Positions 16,341 to 25,928 of a stretch of DNA of 64,000 nt are shown here, in pieces. How positions within the stretch are numbered: the stretch's first letter is position 1; each line of letters starts with the position of its first letter. The stretch lies in the NCBI GenBank assembly GCA_965221795.1, contig OZ244914.1, positions 558,001 to 622,000 of the forward strand, in the 5' to 3' direction. The DNA comes from VYFG01 sp965221795 (GTDB lineage: Bacteria; Pseudomonadota; Gammaproteobacteria; Arenicellales; Poriferihabitantaceae). The notes beneath the pieces were generated by a model. The model made no database searches, was not told where the DNA came from, and saw nothing but the letters and a program-made list of their open reading frames with translations. Made by a program: the position numbers and the translations under genes.

Positions 16341-18014
16341 TCATGCGGTCGCAGCGATTGGCTGCAGTGGTTCGAAGATACCATCGGTTGATTCCATGCC
16401 ACTCGGCTCACGGGTGAATTCGAATTCCAGGATCACACTGCTACCCTCCCCCGGTTCCGATTCCAGTCGCAGTTGTGCACCCAGGCGCTCCGCCCGTTCG
16501 ATCATAATCTGACGACCGATATGCTCGCCTGCCTCTCCCGAGGAAAGGTCCGCTTCATCATACCCTACACCATCATCTTCAACCACGATCCGGTGTTTGT
16601 CGCCACGATGCCGCAACAGGACCCGTACGGTGTCCGCATCGGCATGCTTCCGGATGTTGTTCAATGCCTCTTGCACAATATGCACTACATCAGTGCGCAT
16701 TTCGACACTCAGTTGATCTTCATCCCACTCATTCTGGAAGAATACCGCACTCTCCGTATCGGAACGAAATTTGCGCACCAGCTTTTCAACCGACAGCACC
16801 ACTCCAAGCGATTTGAACGGTGCCCGAAATTGGGCAATCAACGAACGCAGTTCCTGATTGGCATCTTCCACCTGCCGCTCCAGCTTTTCCAGTTCTTCCC
16901 AAGTCACCCTCTCTTCTCCCTGATGAAGGGTTTCATCCAGCACCCGTACCTGAAACCTCAGGCTGGCCAGAGTCTGTGCCAGAGAATCATGCAACTCATT
17001 GGCAAGACGAGCCCGCTCTTCCACCAGCATCAACTTTCCTGATTCCTGATCAAGGCGGGATTGCTCCAGGGCAACTCCCAGATGCTGACCAATCCCGACC
17101 AGCAATTCACGGGTATGTTCATTGAGATCGGAAGCGGATCGTACAAACAATTGATAACTGCCGAGAATAGAACCGCGGTACTGCAGAGGGACAGAGACAA
17201 TCTGGCGAATAGATGCGGGTTCCATCATGCCGGCTTCCAGCACCTCGGAAATGGTTTCCGAACGGACCTCAATGGCACCGTGGCCAAACAGATTGTTTCG
17301 CCATACGAAACGGATCGGGACGCTTGGCTCCAAAAATGGGCTTTCAGCCTCCAATCCATAACTATCCTTGAGTTGAAGACGGGAGTTTTCCAATACCCGA
17401 ACTATCGCTGCATCCGCATCGAACAACTGCCCCAACCGGCGCAGGAAACGTGAGAGCAGAGTGTCCACATCATCGGTCCGATTCACGGAAGTGACGGCTT
17501 CATTCAGCAACTCCAATGCCTGGGCTTTCCGTTGCAGATTCTGGGTATGGGCACGTACCTGCTCTTCCAGGTCCTCATTCAATGACTGCACCACATCGGC
17601 CAGATCATTGATATCTTCCGCCAGTTCATTGAATTCTCCGTTCCCCAGTTTCGGCATACGGGCCGAAAGATTGCCCGCACGAACACAAGAAACCCAAGAC
17701 CGGATATGGACCAGTGGGTGAATCAACGAGCGACGAACAAAAAAAATGGATTGGACTAACAATGCCAACATGACAACCGGTACACAAAAATACCCCCAGT
17801 ACAGCAGATTCTGCCCGCCGGAGCCGATCAGGCTCACACCTTGCACCACGATGATGACCAGCAACAACATCGCCACTATCATCAACGGCAAAACGATCTG
17901 GCGGCAGGTAAACCCCCGCCCGGGACGGTACCAGCGTGAATCCGGGGGCATCAGGCAACGCGATTCCTCTGCACGGTTGCCATCACTTGGGGGATTTTGT
18001 TGGGGATGATTCAA
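16341..18014 (-). CDS. NarX-type sensor histidine kinase with GAF domain
   Basis: The 557-residue kinase has two membrane spans (about residues 39-60 and 72-93) with almost no periplasmic loop, so it is not a typical ligand-binding NarX ectodomain. A HAMP-like segment (95-150) is followed by a GAF domain (about 175-320), then a HisKA_3 dimerisation domain with ARLANELHDSLAQTL (phosphoacceptor His342) and a HATPase domain with VEDDGVGYDEAD. Its start is 120 bases from the first CRISPR repeat. The short loop between spans suggests sensing in the membrane or by the GAF domain (inference). Confidence 0.92.
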   Translation of the reverse strand: MNHPQQNPPSDGNRAEESRCLMPPDSRWYRPGRGFTCRQIVLPLMIVAMLLLVIIVVQGVSLIGSGGQNLLYWGYFCVPVVMLALLVQSIFFVRRSLIHPLVHIRSWVSCVRAGNLSARMPKLGNGEFNELAEDINDLADVVQSLNEDLEEQVRAHTQNLQRKAQALELLNEAVTSVNRTDDVDTLLSRFLRRLGQLFDADAAIVRVLENSRLQLKDSYGLEAESPFLEPSVPIRFVWRNNLFGHGAIEVRSETISEVLEAGMMEPASIRQIVSVPLQYRGSILGSYQLFVRSASDLNEHTRELLVGIGQHLGVALEQSRLDQESGKLMLVEERARLANELHDSLAQTLASLRFQVRVLDETLHQGEERVTWEELEKLERQVEDANQELRSLIAQFRAPFKSLGVVLSVEKLVRKFRSDTESAVFFQNEWDEDQLSVEMRTDVVHIVQEALNNIRKHADADTVRVLLRHRGDKHRIVVEDDGVGYDEADLSSGEAGEHIGRQIMIERAERLGAQLRLESEPGEGSSVILEFEFTREPSGMESTDGIFEPLQPIAATA

Positions 18015-18134
18015 AGAAATACGGGGCGGGTTGATAGGGAAGCAGATCCTATGCCTGCAAAATATAACTAGATTGGCGGGGATTTTCCAGATAATCCTGC
18101 CTATAGGGTCTGGCTTCGCAGTGATAATAATGAT

Positions 18135-21100
18135 GGGTTTATCCCTTCTTCATCAGGTCATCAATACAAGCACCTCGACCAGCAGATATTAAGTCTGTTT
18201 CGGAGTCTTAATCCCTTCTTCATCAGGTCATCAATACAAGCGCAATCGCGCTAACGAGATTGGAGAAATGTATGAGTCTTAATCCCTTCTTCATCAGGTC
18301 ATCAATACAAGCGTCGGACTGTAGTAATCGGTTCCACTCAACGAGTCTTAATCCCTTCTTCATCAGGTCATCAATACAAGCTGCCTGGCCGGGGCGGTGA
18401 TGGCGGGAACACTGGGTCTTAATCCCTTCTTCATCAGGTCATCAATACAAGCAGTAGTCTCAACTGGATGGTCCGCGAGCTCGCGTCTTAATCCCTTCTT
18501 CATCAGGTCATCAATACAAGCAAATATCATGAGTAATCTTTACCCAATCAAGGAGATGTCTTAATCCCTTCTTCATCAGGTCATCAATACAAGCGCAACG
18601 GGCTTGGAGGTTTCCGTCGCTGTCACGATGTCTTAATCCCTTCTTCATCAGGTCATCAATACAAGCAATTGAAGACATTGAAGACGAGGAAATTAGCGTC
18701 TTAATCCCTTCTTCATCAGGTCATCAATACAAGCGAAATTAATGAGATGTATCAAGCACTCTTGACGTCTTAATCCCTTCTTCATCAGGTCATCAATACA
18801 AGCCCGGGGCCGATTTCGAAAGCATCGGCGACACGCGTCTTAATCCCTTCTTCATCAGGTCATCAATACAAGCGAGATGTATCAAGCACTCTTGACTGGA
18901 GGGGGTGTCTTAATCCCTTCTTCATCAGGTCATCAATACAAGCACAACAAGCAGTCTGCGCCAAAATCGCCTCATGTCTTAATCCCTTCTTCATCAGGTC
19001 ATCAATACAAGCATCACCTAGCGTGATACCCCCAATAACCACCCAACGTCTTAATCCCTTCTTCATCAGGTCATCAATACAAGCGCTGTTTCGTCTGGGA
19101 GAATACCCCAGACGGACAGTCTTAATCCCTTCTTCATCAGGTCATCAATACAAGCACGCATGTGCGGAAATCGCGTCATGGCGTCGGGTCTTAATCCCTT
19201 CTTCATCAGGTCATCAATACAAGCTTTTGAGGTCTCCGAGATCCCTAATTGGCGCGTGGTCTTAATCCCTTCTTCATCAGGTCATCAATACAAGCGCGGA
19301 TCTTGATTTTGATATTGAGGAAATTTGGTCTTAATCCCTTCTTCATCAGGTCATCAATACAAGCCCGTACTGGTACAAGCAAAGCGACAGAAAAAAACGT
19401 CTTAATCCCTTCTTCATCAGGTCATCAATACAAGCCTATGACTAGTGTGAGGATGTGAGACTGGCCCGTCTTAATCCCTTCTTCATCAGGTCATCAATAC
19501 AAGCCCTCAAGATCCTCGTTTTGAGGTCTCCGAAATGTCTTAATCCCTTCTTCATCAGGTCATCAATACAAGCAGGTACGAGGTCTCCGAGATACCCGAG
19601 TGGCGCGTCTTAATCCCTTCTTCATCAGGTCATCAATACAAGCACAACGACCCGCAAGGTCCGAGATTCGAGATCTGTCTTAATCCCTTCTTCATCAGGT
19701 CATCAATACAAGCTCCGAAATTAGAGGTCTCCGAGATCCCTGAAGTCTTAATCCCTTCTTCATCAGGTCATCAATACAAGCGGTGACAGCGGAAGAAGAG
19801 GAGCGTGAAGGGGTTGTCTTAATCCCTTCTTCATCAGGTCATCAATACAAGCCAATAACCAACACAAAAGAGAGTGACGTCTATGGAGTCTTAATCCCTT
19901 CTTCATCAGGTCATCAATACAAGCGAAGGACTCGTTTCTGGATGCGAAATCTTTTTCTTGAGTCTTAATCCCTTCTTCATCAGGTCATCAATACAAGCAA
20001 TCGAATGCCGCGAAAAGCGATGTAAGGTCTCAGTCTTAATCCCTTCTTCATCAGGTCATCAATACAAGCAGACGGAACTACCCTGAGGGGATTCGCTCGG
20101 AGGTCTTAATCCCTTCTTCATCAGGTCATCAATACAAGCTATCTGGGGGGGTACAAAAAAGTCTCCAAGAGTCTGTCTTAATCCCTTCTTCATCAGGTCA
20201 TCAATACAAGCGGATTCGCTCGGAGGAACCGGGGAATCCTGACTGTCTTAATCCCTTCTTCATCAGGTCATCAATACAAGCAATCCGCGTGTGCCGAAAT
20301 TGCCTCATGGAAGAGGTCTTAATCCCTTCTTCATCAGGTCATCAATACAAGCACCCTGAGGGGATTTGCTCGGAGGAACCGGGGAGTCTTAATCCCTTCT
20401 TCATCAGGTCATCAATACAAGCCACATGAATACTGAAAGAATCCGCAAGCTTGCGTCTTAATCCCTTCTTCATCAGGTCATCAATACAAGCTCAGGACCA
20501 TAACGGAAGCCGAGGCTTTCGTTAACGTCTTAATCCCTTCTTCATCAGGTCATCAATACAAGCATGATTGGGATACAATGAAAGGAAGCATCAACTGTCT
20601 TAATCCCTTCTTCATCAGGTCATCAATACAAGCGCAAAAATGAGGAAGAGAAAGAGGTTTCCTCATGGGTCTTAATCCCTTCTTCATCAGGTCATCAATA
20701 CAAGCGAATTTGCGGGGGAGAAAATCACGATCTTCTCCGTCTTAATCCCTTCTTCATCAGGTCATCAATACAAGCCCTGAAGGCAATCAGGGAAGTAAAA
20801 TTTGATCCGTCTTAATCCCTTCTTCATCAGGTCATCAATACAAGCGGAAGAGGTTTCCTCATGGGAGGAAATCGAAGCGTCTTAATCCCTTCTTCATCAG
20901 GTCATCAATACAAGCGAAATTTGATTTAATTATTACCCGCCACCCCGTCTTAATCCCTTCTTCATCAGGTCATCAATACAAGCAGCGAGCCGACGAAATG
21001 CTGCTGGTGCTCGACGTCTTAATCCCTTCTTCATCAGGTCATCAATACAAGCAGAAATTTCAAAAATCATGCTCATGGATGAGCAGTCTTAATCCCTTCT

Positions 21101-22752
21101 TCATCAGGTCATCAATACAAGCGGGATGGAGATCTCTTTAGCTGTCACGATTTTGGTCTTAATCCCTTCTTCATCAGGTCATCAATACAAGCAAGGAGAT
21201 TATTTTAGAGACGGAAATCTGCCCGTCTTAATCCCTTCTTCATCAGGTCATCAATACAAGCTCACGATGGAGAATGAAAGCGGCGAAAAAGGAAGGGTCT
21301 TAATCCCTTCTTCATCAGGTCATCAATACAAGCAAAAAGGGGGAAGGAATTAAGCAGGGAAGAAATGTCTTAATCCCTTCTTCATCAGGTCATCAATACA
21401 AGCTAACCTAACCACCAACAGAGAGAAACGATGGACGTCTTAATCCCTTCTTCATCAGGTCATCAATACAAGCGGAGAAAATCACGATCTTCTCCCTGGA
21501 CTCCGGGTCTTAATCCCTTCTTCATCAGGTCATCAATACAAGCCAAAATTCGACATCAAAAAAGAAGAGGTTTCCTCGTCTTAATCCCTTCTTCATCAGG
21601 TCATCAATACAAGCCGAAAAAAGCCGGAGTTGATGACCTGGGCCGAAGCGTCTTAATCCCTTCTTCATCAGGTCATCAATACAAGCTTCGAGATGAGCAG
21701 ACGGCAGCGGCGTGGGCAGCGTCTTAATCCCTTCTTCATCAGGTCATCAATACAAGCAGCGGAAGAAGAGCGGGAAGCGTCCTGTTGGGTGTCTTAATCC
21801 CTTCTTCATCAGGTCATCAATACAAGCGCCAGTTGGAGATTTCACGTGTCTGGTCTGTCTAGTCTTAATCCCTTCTTCATCAGGTCATCAATACAAGCTC
21901 GGAGCACAATTTGAGAACATCGGCGACACGCTAGTCTTAATCCCTTCTTCATCAGGTCATCAATACAAGCACCATTAGAGAGAGAGTAACGATGGAAAGA
22001 TCAAGGTCTTAATCCCTTCTTCATCAGGTCATCAATACAAGCCCACAACGACCCCGCAGACCCGAGGTACGAGGTCTGTCTTAATCCCTTCTTCATCAGG
22101 TCATCAATACAAGCGTCGAGACAGAAATCTGTCCGGCAACAGGGACAGAGTCTTAATCCCTTCTTCATCAGGTCATCAATACAAGCCGAGAGATGGACGA
22201 ATACGAAATCTATTTACCGTCTTAATCCCTTCTTCATCAGGTCATCAATACAAGCAGATGATGATTTGGAGGTTTGCGATGAGTAGTGTCTTAATCCCTT
22301 CTTCATCAGGTCATCAATACAAGCTGCCGTGAGCGTACTGTACACGGTTCACCGGCCGAGCCGTCTTAATCCCTTCTTCATCAGGTCATCAATACAAGCT
22401 CCTCATGGGAGGAAATCGAGGCTTGGGAAGCCGCGTCTTAATCCCTTCTTCATCAGGTCATCAATACAAGCCTCAGGGATTGAGCACGAGTTAGGCCATG
22501 AGGTCTGTCTTAATCCCTTCTTCATCAGGTCATCAATACAAGCGCAACGGGATCGGAGGTTTCCGTCGCTGTCACGACGTCTTAATCCCTTCTTCATCAG
22601 GTCATCAATACAAGCAATGGAGGTTTCTGTCGCTGTCACGATTTTGAGTCTTAATCCCTTCTTCATCAGGTCATCAATACAAGCTCCTGCACGGTTCCCC
22701 TGCCGAACCTGAACAGTCTTAATCCCTTCTTCATCAGGTCATCAATACAAGC
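18135..22752 (-). CRISPR. CRISPR array, 66 repeats of 37 bp and 65 spacers (type III-B)
   Basis: The repeat on the plus strand begins GTCTTAATCCCTTC and ends TCATCAATACAAGC. I counted 66 copies; spacers are 31-38 bp. The first copy (18135-18171) is degenerate at its 5' end (GGGTTTATCCC), marking the old, leader-distal end. The last copy (22716-22752) borders AT-rich DNA, so transcription should run leftward and the mature repeat reads GCTTGTATTG...GGGATTAAGAC, giving the 5' handle ATTAAGAC. At least 34 spacers belong to 12 families sampling variants of the same coding segments, all sense on the plus strand, so crRNAs would be antisense to target mRNA. All cas genes to the right are on the minus strand. 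Confidence 0.98.
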
Positions 22753-22894
22753 TCCTATTCTTTATTTCTATTTTATTTTCAAATAAATATATTAGCAATT
22801 ACGTAAAATTTTGTTGTTCGATTTGTTGCGTTATCATAATACACCATATGACATTCTGCTGAGCTTCTTCCTTCGTGAGGAGTAAACGAAGTAT
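22753..22894 (-). promoter_or_regulatory. CRISPR leader
   Basis: About 140 bases of AT-rich sequence adjoin the last intact repeat, including TTTATTTCTATTTTATTTTC, and precede the next upstream coding remnant. On the minus strand TATTATGAT (around 22833-22841) could serve as a -10 region. The position at the conserved-repeat end of the array and the base composition identify it as the leader; the exact transcription start is not determined. Confidence 0.75.
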
Positions 22895-23038
22895 TTACAC
22901 TCCGTTATCGAAGTCTGCTATGCAGAGGTTGTACCCAGATCGGATAAGAGAAACAAGGCTCCCTATCTTGCCCGAACCACTATCCCCTACTGCAAGGAGA
23001 TGGATTTTGCATTGGTGTAATTCAGTAAGTGTCATCAT
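22895..23038 (-). pseudogene. N-terminal remnant of a phage AAA ATPase
   Basis: Forty-seven codons from ATG 23038 read MMTLTELHQCKIHLLAVGDSG, then SGKIGSLVSLIRSGYNLCIADFDNGV and a stop. This matches the beginning of phage-type AAA_24 ATPases, which have GDSGTGKT...GYNLRILDFDNG. The Walker A lysine is present but the following residue is Ile instead of Thr/Ser, and everything after the first strand-helix unit is gone, with the CRISPR leader starting at the stop. It overlaps the preceding small gene by 17 bases, as in a phage operon. I read it as a non-functional remnant. Confidence 0.55.
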
Positions 23039-23144
23039 CGTTTTTCTTTTTGCGGGGGTAAAGGAAATTAGCTATTGCAACGAGTAGCCAAGGAATAACA
23101 CAGACCCACAATGCGATATAACCCAACAAGAGTAACGTATCCAT
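23022..23144 (-). CDS. Small single-span membrane protein, phage-like operon
   Basis: Forty residues: MDTLLLLGYIALWVCVIPWL, a hydrophobic span to about residue 29, then a charged tail ending RKKKNDDDTY. The ATG overlaps the stop of the upstream remnant (TAATG) and the stop overlaps the start of the ATPase remnant. The tight overlaps and clear span plus charged tail argue that it was a real coding unit. Function is unknown; similar tiny membrane proteins occur in phage operons. Confidence 0.45.
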   Translation of the reverse strand: MDTLLLLGYIALWVCVIPWLLVAIANFLYPRKKKNDDDTY

Positions 23145-23422
23145 TATCGCATACGTGAGCAAAGGGCGCATCGGTCGCGGTACCCGCACGCGTTGGGGTT
23201 TCGTGCCCAATCACTCTCTTCTGATGGATCAAGTGAGGCTTGCACTTCGATTTCCTTGAGTGTCCCTTTCATCGATTCATCCAACTGTGCAGTAGCCCAA
23301 TTGACCCAGAAGCGGCCAAACACAGTCTCTGCAGGCTTGATGCTCACGGCATCAATGGTCAGGGGAGCACACGGTCTCCTTGAAAGCAACACGCCCACGC
23401 ATAGCGCATCGACGTCGGACAT
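23144..23422 (-). pseudogene. C-terminal remnant of a phage PD-(D/E)XK nuclease-like protein
   Basis: A 92-residue frame whose end, SDWARNPNACGYRDRCALCS, resembles the cysteine-containing C-terminus of phage PDDEXK proteins and, more distantly, Cas4. The part before it (GRFWVNWATAQLDESMKGTLKEIEV) fits the helix that precedes that motif. The catalytic D...ExK core is missing, so the gene is truncated at its 5' side. The order nuclease - small membrane protein - AAA ATPase fits a phage replication operon fragment. A decayed cas4 is a less likely alternative because the next two genes are phage-like. Confidence 0.45.
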
Positions 23423-23627
23423 TCACGCAGCTATGAAGAAGCCGCAAGACGATTCGACATGGAAGAGATATTTCTACTGCGGCTTTTTGCAAATTCAGTG
23501 GCAGCATTAGCACTACCTGGTTCACCCAGCAACATTTGTCAACCATTCTTTATAAGCTCCGCTTCATTTGCCGTATCGATTGACGAATAAAAGCAAGACC
23601 AAATGATGTCAGAGATACTAGATAGGG

Positions 23628-23849
23628 TTACACTGGATGGCAGTCTACTATTTCCAAATGCTTCGTATCAATATGGCCGACAGTCCGGTTAATAATTTTG
23701 ATTACTTTTAACCTTGTTCCTTCTATCAGAAAAACGGAATACTGTAATGGAATACCATGCCGGGAAATGGTTTTATGAACACGTTGTAGCCGACGCGGGT
23801 CAGATATATCATAACACACCAACCATGTTGTGGGTTTGGCAGACGGCAT
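23628..23849 (-). CDS. Second, short Cas2-like protein
   Basis: A 73-residue Cas2-type ferredoxin-like protein: TTWLVCYDISDPRRLQRVHK with Asp14 at the position of the conserved Cas2 aspartate, then GIPLQYSVFLIEGTRLKVIK. Typical Cas2 proteins have about 90 residues; this one stops after HLEIVDCHPV and lacks the C-terminal strand/tail that contacts Cas1. Its ATG shares one base with the stop of the cas1-like gene, so the two are coupled. It is distinct from the 94-residue Cas2 encoded at 25641-25925. It is nearest to the leader and array. Whether it is active or a dimerisation partner is unknown. Confidence 0.75.
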   Translation of the reverse strand: MPSAKPTTWLVCYDISDPRRLQRVHKTISRHGIPLQYSVFLIEGTRLKVIKIINRTVGHIDTKHLEIVDCHPV

Positions 23850-24631
23850 TATCCCATTTCTACCAAAAAATGCTCCAAGCGGAAGGTAACATCTTTCAAA
23901 TGAAAATCTACTTGTTTAGAGTGCTTTTCAAAAAAACCAATCACACTACGCGAGTTAAATAAACGCCCTTCTCCGGGACACTTTTTGTGCATACGGGATA
24001 CCCAACGCACAAGCTCAGGATATAACCCCCACTGGATTGCCCCTTGATAAACATTAAACAGTTGTGGCTCAACGATATCAAGCTCTGACAAACCAAGTCG
24101 GGCAACTTCCTCTTCAGCTCTGGCACAAGCTATCCCACTAATTCTGAAATACACATTGCGCACCATCTTTTTTTCTGTTTTTGTGCGAGGGGCACACCTA
24201 ATCACCTGAATCATACTTCTTGCATCGGCTTTCGGCGACCAGCCGATTCGACAGGCGCATAACCTGATAGAACGCCTTTTTGTAGCCACATACCACTGTC
24301 GATAAAGCGATTTCCAATCTGGCCTATATAGGAAATCAACCCAATTCTGGACGAGTCCACCCCTGAACTTATTCCGACCCGACCAACGTGCCCGCAGGCT
24401 ACCATCTCTAGCAAGGAAACAAATCGCGATTCCGGCGTCAGCACATGCAAGCATGGCATTGCTTGACCATTCTGCTTGACCACTCACGATTACTCTAGAT
24501 ATACGACATAATGGGTACCTGAGTATAGGCATTCCCTTTCCTGAAACCCGCAAACTGGGCCCATCCAACGAGACGCATAGACGCTGACTCGCATGAAGAT
24601 ACAGAGGTTTCATTGTGCTAACAGGCGTCAT
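23849..24631 (-). CDS. Second, divergent Cas1-like protein without recognisable catalytic residues
   Basis: The 260-residue product starts in the last codons of cas1 (ATGA overlap). Its N-terminal 85 residues are a recognisable Cas1 beta domain: PLYLHASQRLCVSLDGPSLR, PLCRISRVIVSGQAEWSSNA, DAGIAICFLARDGSLRARWSG. The C-terminal part is about 60 residues shorter than in the neighbouring Cas1. I cannot find the G-L-E-G glutamate, the histidine or the acidic D..E motif that form the Cas1 metal site. It ends FRLEHFLVEMG, matching the last helix region of Cas1. It therefore looks like a structural or regulatory Cas1 paralogue, coupled to its own Cas2-like protein. An inactive relic is possible, but the frame is intact and fully overlapped. 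Confidence 0.75.
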   Translation of the reverse strand: MTPVSTMKPLYLHASQRLCVSLDGPSLRVSGKGMPILRYPLCRISRVIVSGQAEWSSNAMLACADAGIAICFLARDGSLRARWSGRNKFRGGLVQNWVDFLYRPDWKSLYRQWYVATKRRSIRLCACRIGWSPKADARSMIQVIRCAPRTKTEKKMVRNVYFRISGIACARAEEEVARLGLSELDIVEPQLFNVYQGAIQWGLYPELVRWVSRMHKKCPGEGRLFNSRSVIGFFEKHSKQVDFHLKDVTFRLEHFLVEMG

Positions 24632-25599
24632 GAAATGCTATGCTGGGTATCCTGCCCTCTTTCTTCAAACTGTTTTGCAACTACACGCATTTGCCTACGC
24701 AATAATCGTGTCAGAGCTTGATTAAGTAATCGGTAATGACTGTAAAACGTATGGCGAGCATTCTTACCCAACAAAACAGTATCGCCATCCCGCTTGAAAC
24801 TTCTGACATCCAGAGCCCGAGTTCTAAACAATTCCCATACCCATTCATCAATATGAGCACGTAACGGCTCAATCATGTCTGCAGCTAAGGATTCCCTGCC
24901 ATATGCCGGCTCATGGAACATACCAAGTAGTGGGTCCAACCCGACTTCGTGGCAATTTATGACTGCCTCAAAATGCAACAATGTATAGCCAAGCGACAGG
25001 CAAGCATTGACCGGATCTCGAGGTGGACGCCGATTACGGCCCGTAAATGAAACAGACGGCGGGAAAAGTGTGCAAAATCCTTTGAAATATGAGGCAGCAG
25101 CCGCTCCTTCCAGTCCACGCAAACCACCGATGTCCATTGAGTTCCCAGTAACTGACACTTGCTGCAATATGCCGTCAAGATGTTTGATTCCCCGAGTCAG
25201 CAAAAATCGTTTGTCTGGCCTTTGTGTCAATGCTTTTTGCAGAAAGCGGCGTTGGCTGTAAATCTTTTTTTGCACAATATCTCGTGACCATTCCACCCTT
25301 GCGCTCCTATCAAGATACGCATCAAACTGACCAATACGACGAACCACATCATTATGGGGGCGACCAACCATGGTAGAGAGATGACGATTGTGACGACCGC
25401 TCAGAGAAAGAACACCCACTCCAGATTCAGCTAAAGCGCCAAGAACCGAAGTGGAAAGTCGAACCTGCCCCCGGAAAACTACCCTCTCCAGCTGTGCAAG
25501 AGGCACAGATCCACGTTTTCCATCGGACTCATAGAATTCCAGCGCACCACCTGAAGTCCGCAGTTCCATGTTCTTGCGATCAACATATAACGTACTCAT
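24628..25599 (-). CDS. cas1: CRISPR adaptation integrase Cas1
   Basis: A 323-residue canonical Cas1, which with Cas2 integrates prespacers at the leader end. The metal site is complete: Glu164 in RGLEGAAAASYF, His229 in LLGMFHEPAYGRESLA, and Asp241/Glu244 in ADMIEPLR. SLSGRHNRHLSTMVGR and PVNACLSLGYTLLH are standard. There is no fused reverse transcriptase or Cas6, unlike many type III Cas1 proteins. It lies 41 bases after cas2 and overlaps the second cas1-like gene by four bases. Confidence 0.95.
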   Translation of the reverse strand: MSTLYVDRKNMELRTSGGALEFYESDGKRGSVPLAQLERVVFRGQVRLSTSVLGALAESGVGVLSLSGRHNRHLSTMVGRPHNDVVRRIGQFDAYLDRSARVEWSRDIVQKKIYSQRRFLQKALTQRPDKRFLLTRGIKHLDGILQQVSVTGNSMDIGGLRGLEGAAAASYFKGFCTLFPPSVSFTGRNRRPPRDPVNACLSLGYTLLHFEAVINCHEVGLDPLLGMFHEPAYGRESLAADMIEPLRAHIDEWVWELFRTRALDVRSFKRDGDTVLLGKNARHTFYSHYRLLNQALTRLLRRQMRVVAKQFEERGQDTQHSIS

Positions 25600-25640
25600 A
25601 TCGCGCTCTGAATGTGCCCATCATCACTCACCATGATCCT

Positions 25641-25925
25641 TCACCCCACGTAGTAAAACTCCGGGTCAGCCGCTGGTAGAGCGATCCCATACAATAATGC
25701 ATTCGTACGCTCTTCAACCCGAAGTAACACAAAACGGTCTTCGTGATCATCCAGCAAATCAACCGCTTCCAATACGAATCGCTTTCGTTCGATGGGCGTA
25801 AGAAAGCACTCGAAAACGGATTTTTGTCCGCCGGTAGCAAAGCTCTTGGCTAAATGATGCGCCTTCCGCAAACGGGAAGGACTGGCAACATCATAAGCAG
25901 CAATATACAGGGCTCTTTTTGGCAT
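25641..25925 (-). CDS. cas2: CRISPR adaptation protein Cas2
   Basis: The 94-residue Cas2 begins MPKRALYIAAYDVASPSRLR, with Asp12 as the conserved residue, and continues with GGQKSVFECFLTPIERKRFV, the usual strand-turn region. Length is normal for the family. It leads the four-gene adaptation run cas2-cas1-cas1'-cas2'. The region before its ATG has no clear ribosome site but contains an 8-bp-stem hairpin ending three bases before the start, which may control translation. Confidence 0.9.
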   Translation of the reverse strand: MPKRALYIAAYDVASPSRLRKAHHLAKSFATGGQKSVFECFLTPIERKRFVLEAVDLLDDHEDRFVLLRVEERTNALLYGIALPAADPEFYYVG

Positions 25926-25928
25926 TAA

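Noticed and set aside
18863..22712. Several open frames inside the CRISPR array, with recurring LIPSSSGHQYK or LNPFFIRSSIQ peptides
   Set aside because: The peptides are translations of the 37-bp repeat in different frames; these are not genes.
23439..23485. Inverted repeat AAGCCGCA/TGCGGCTT as a terminator
   Set aside because: The loop is over 30 bases and there is no gene ending there on the strand with the T run.
24628..25599. Reverse transcriptase fused to Cas1
   Set aside because: Cas1 starts directly at its own beta domain and no YxDD-type polymerase motif was seen in the adaptation genes.
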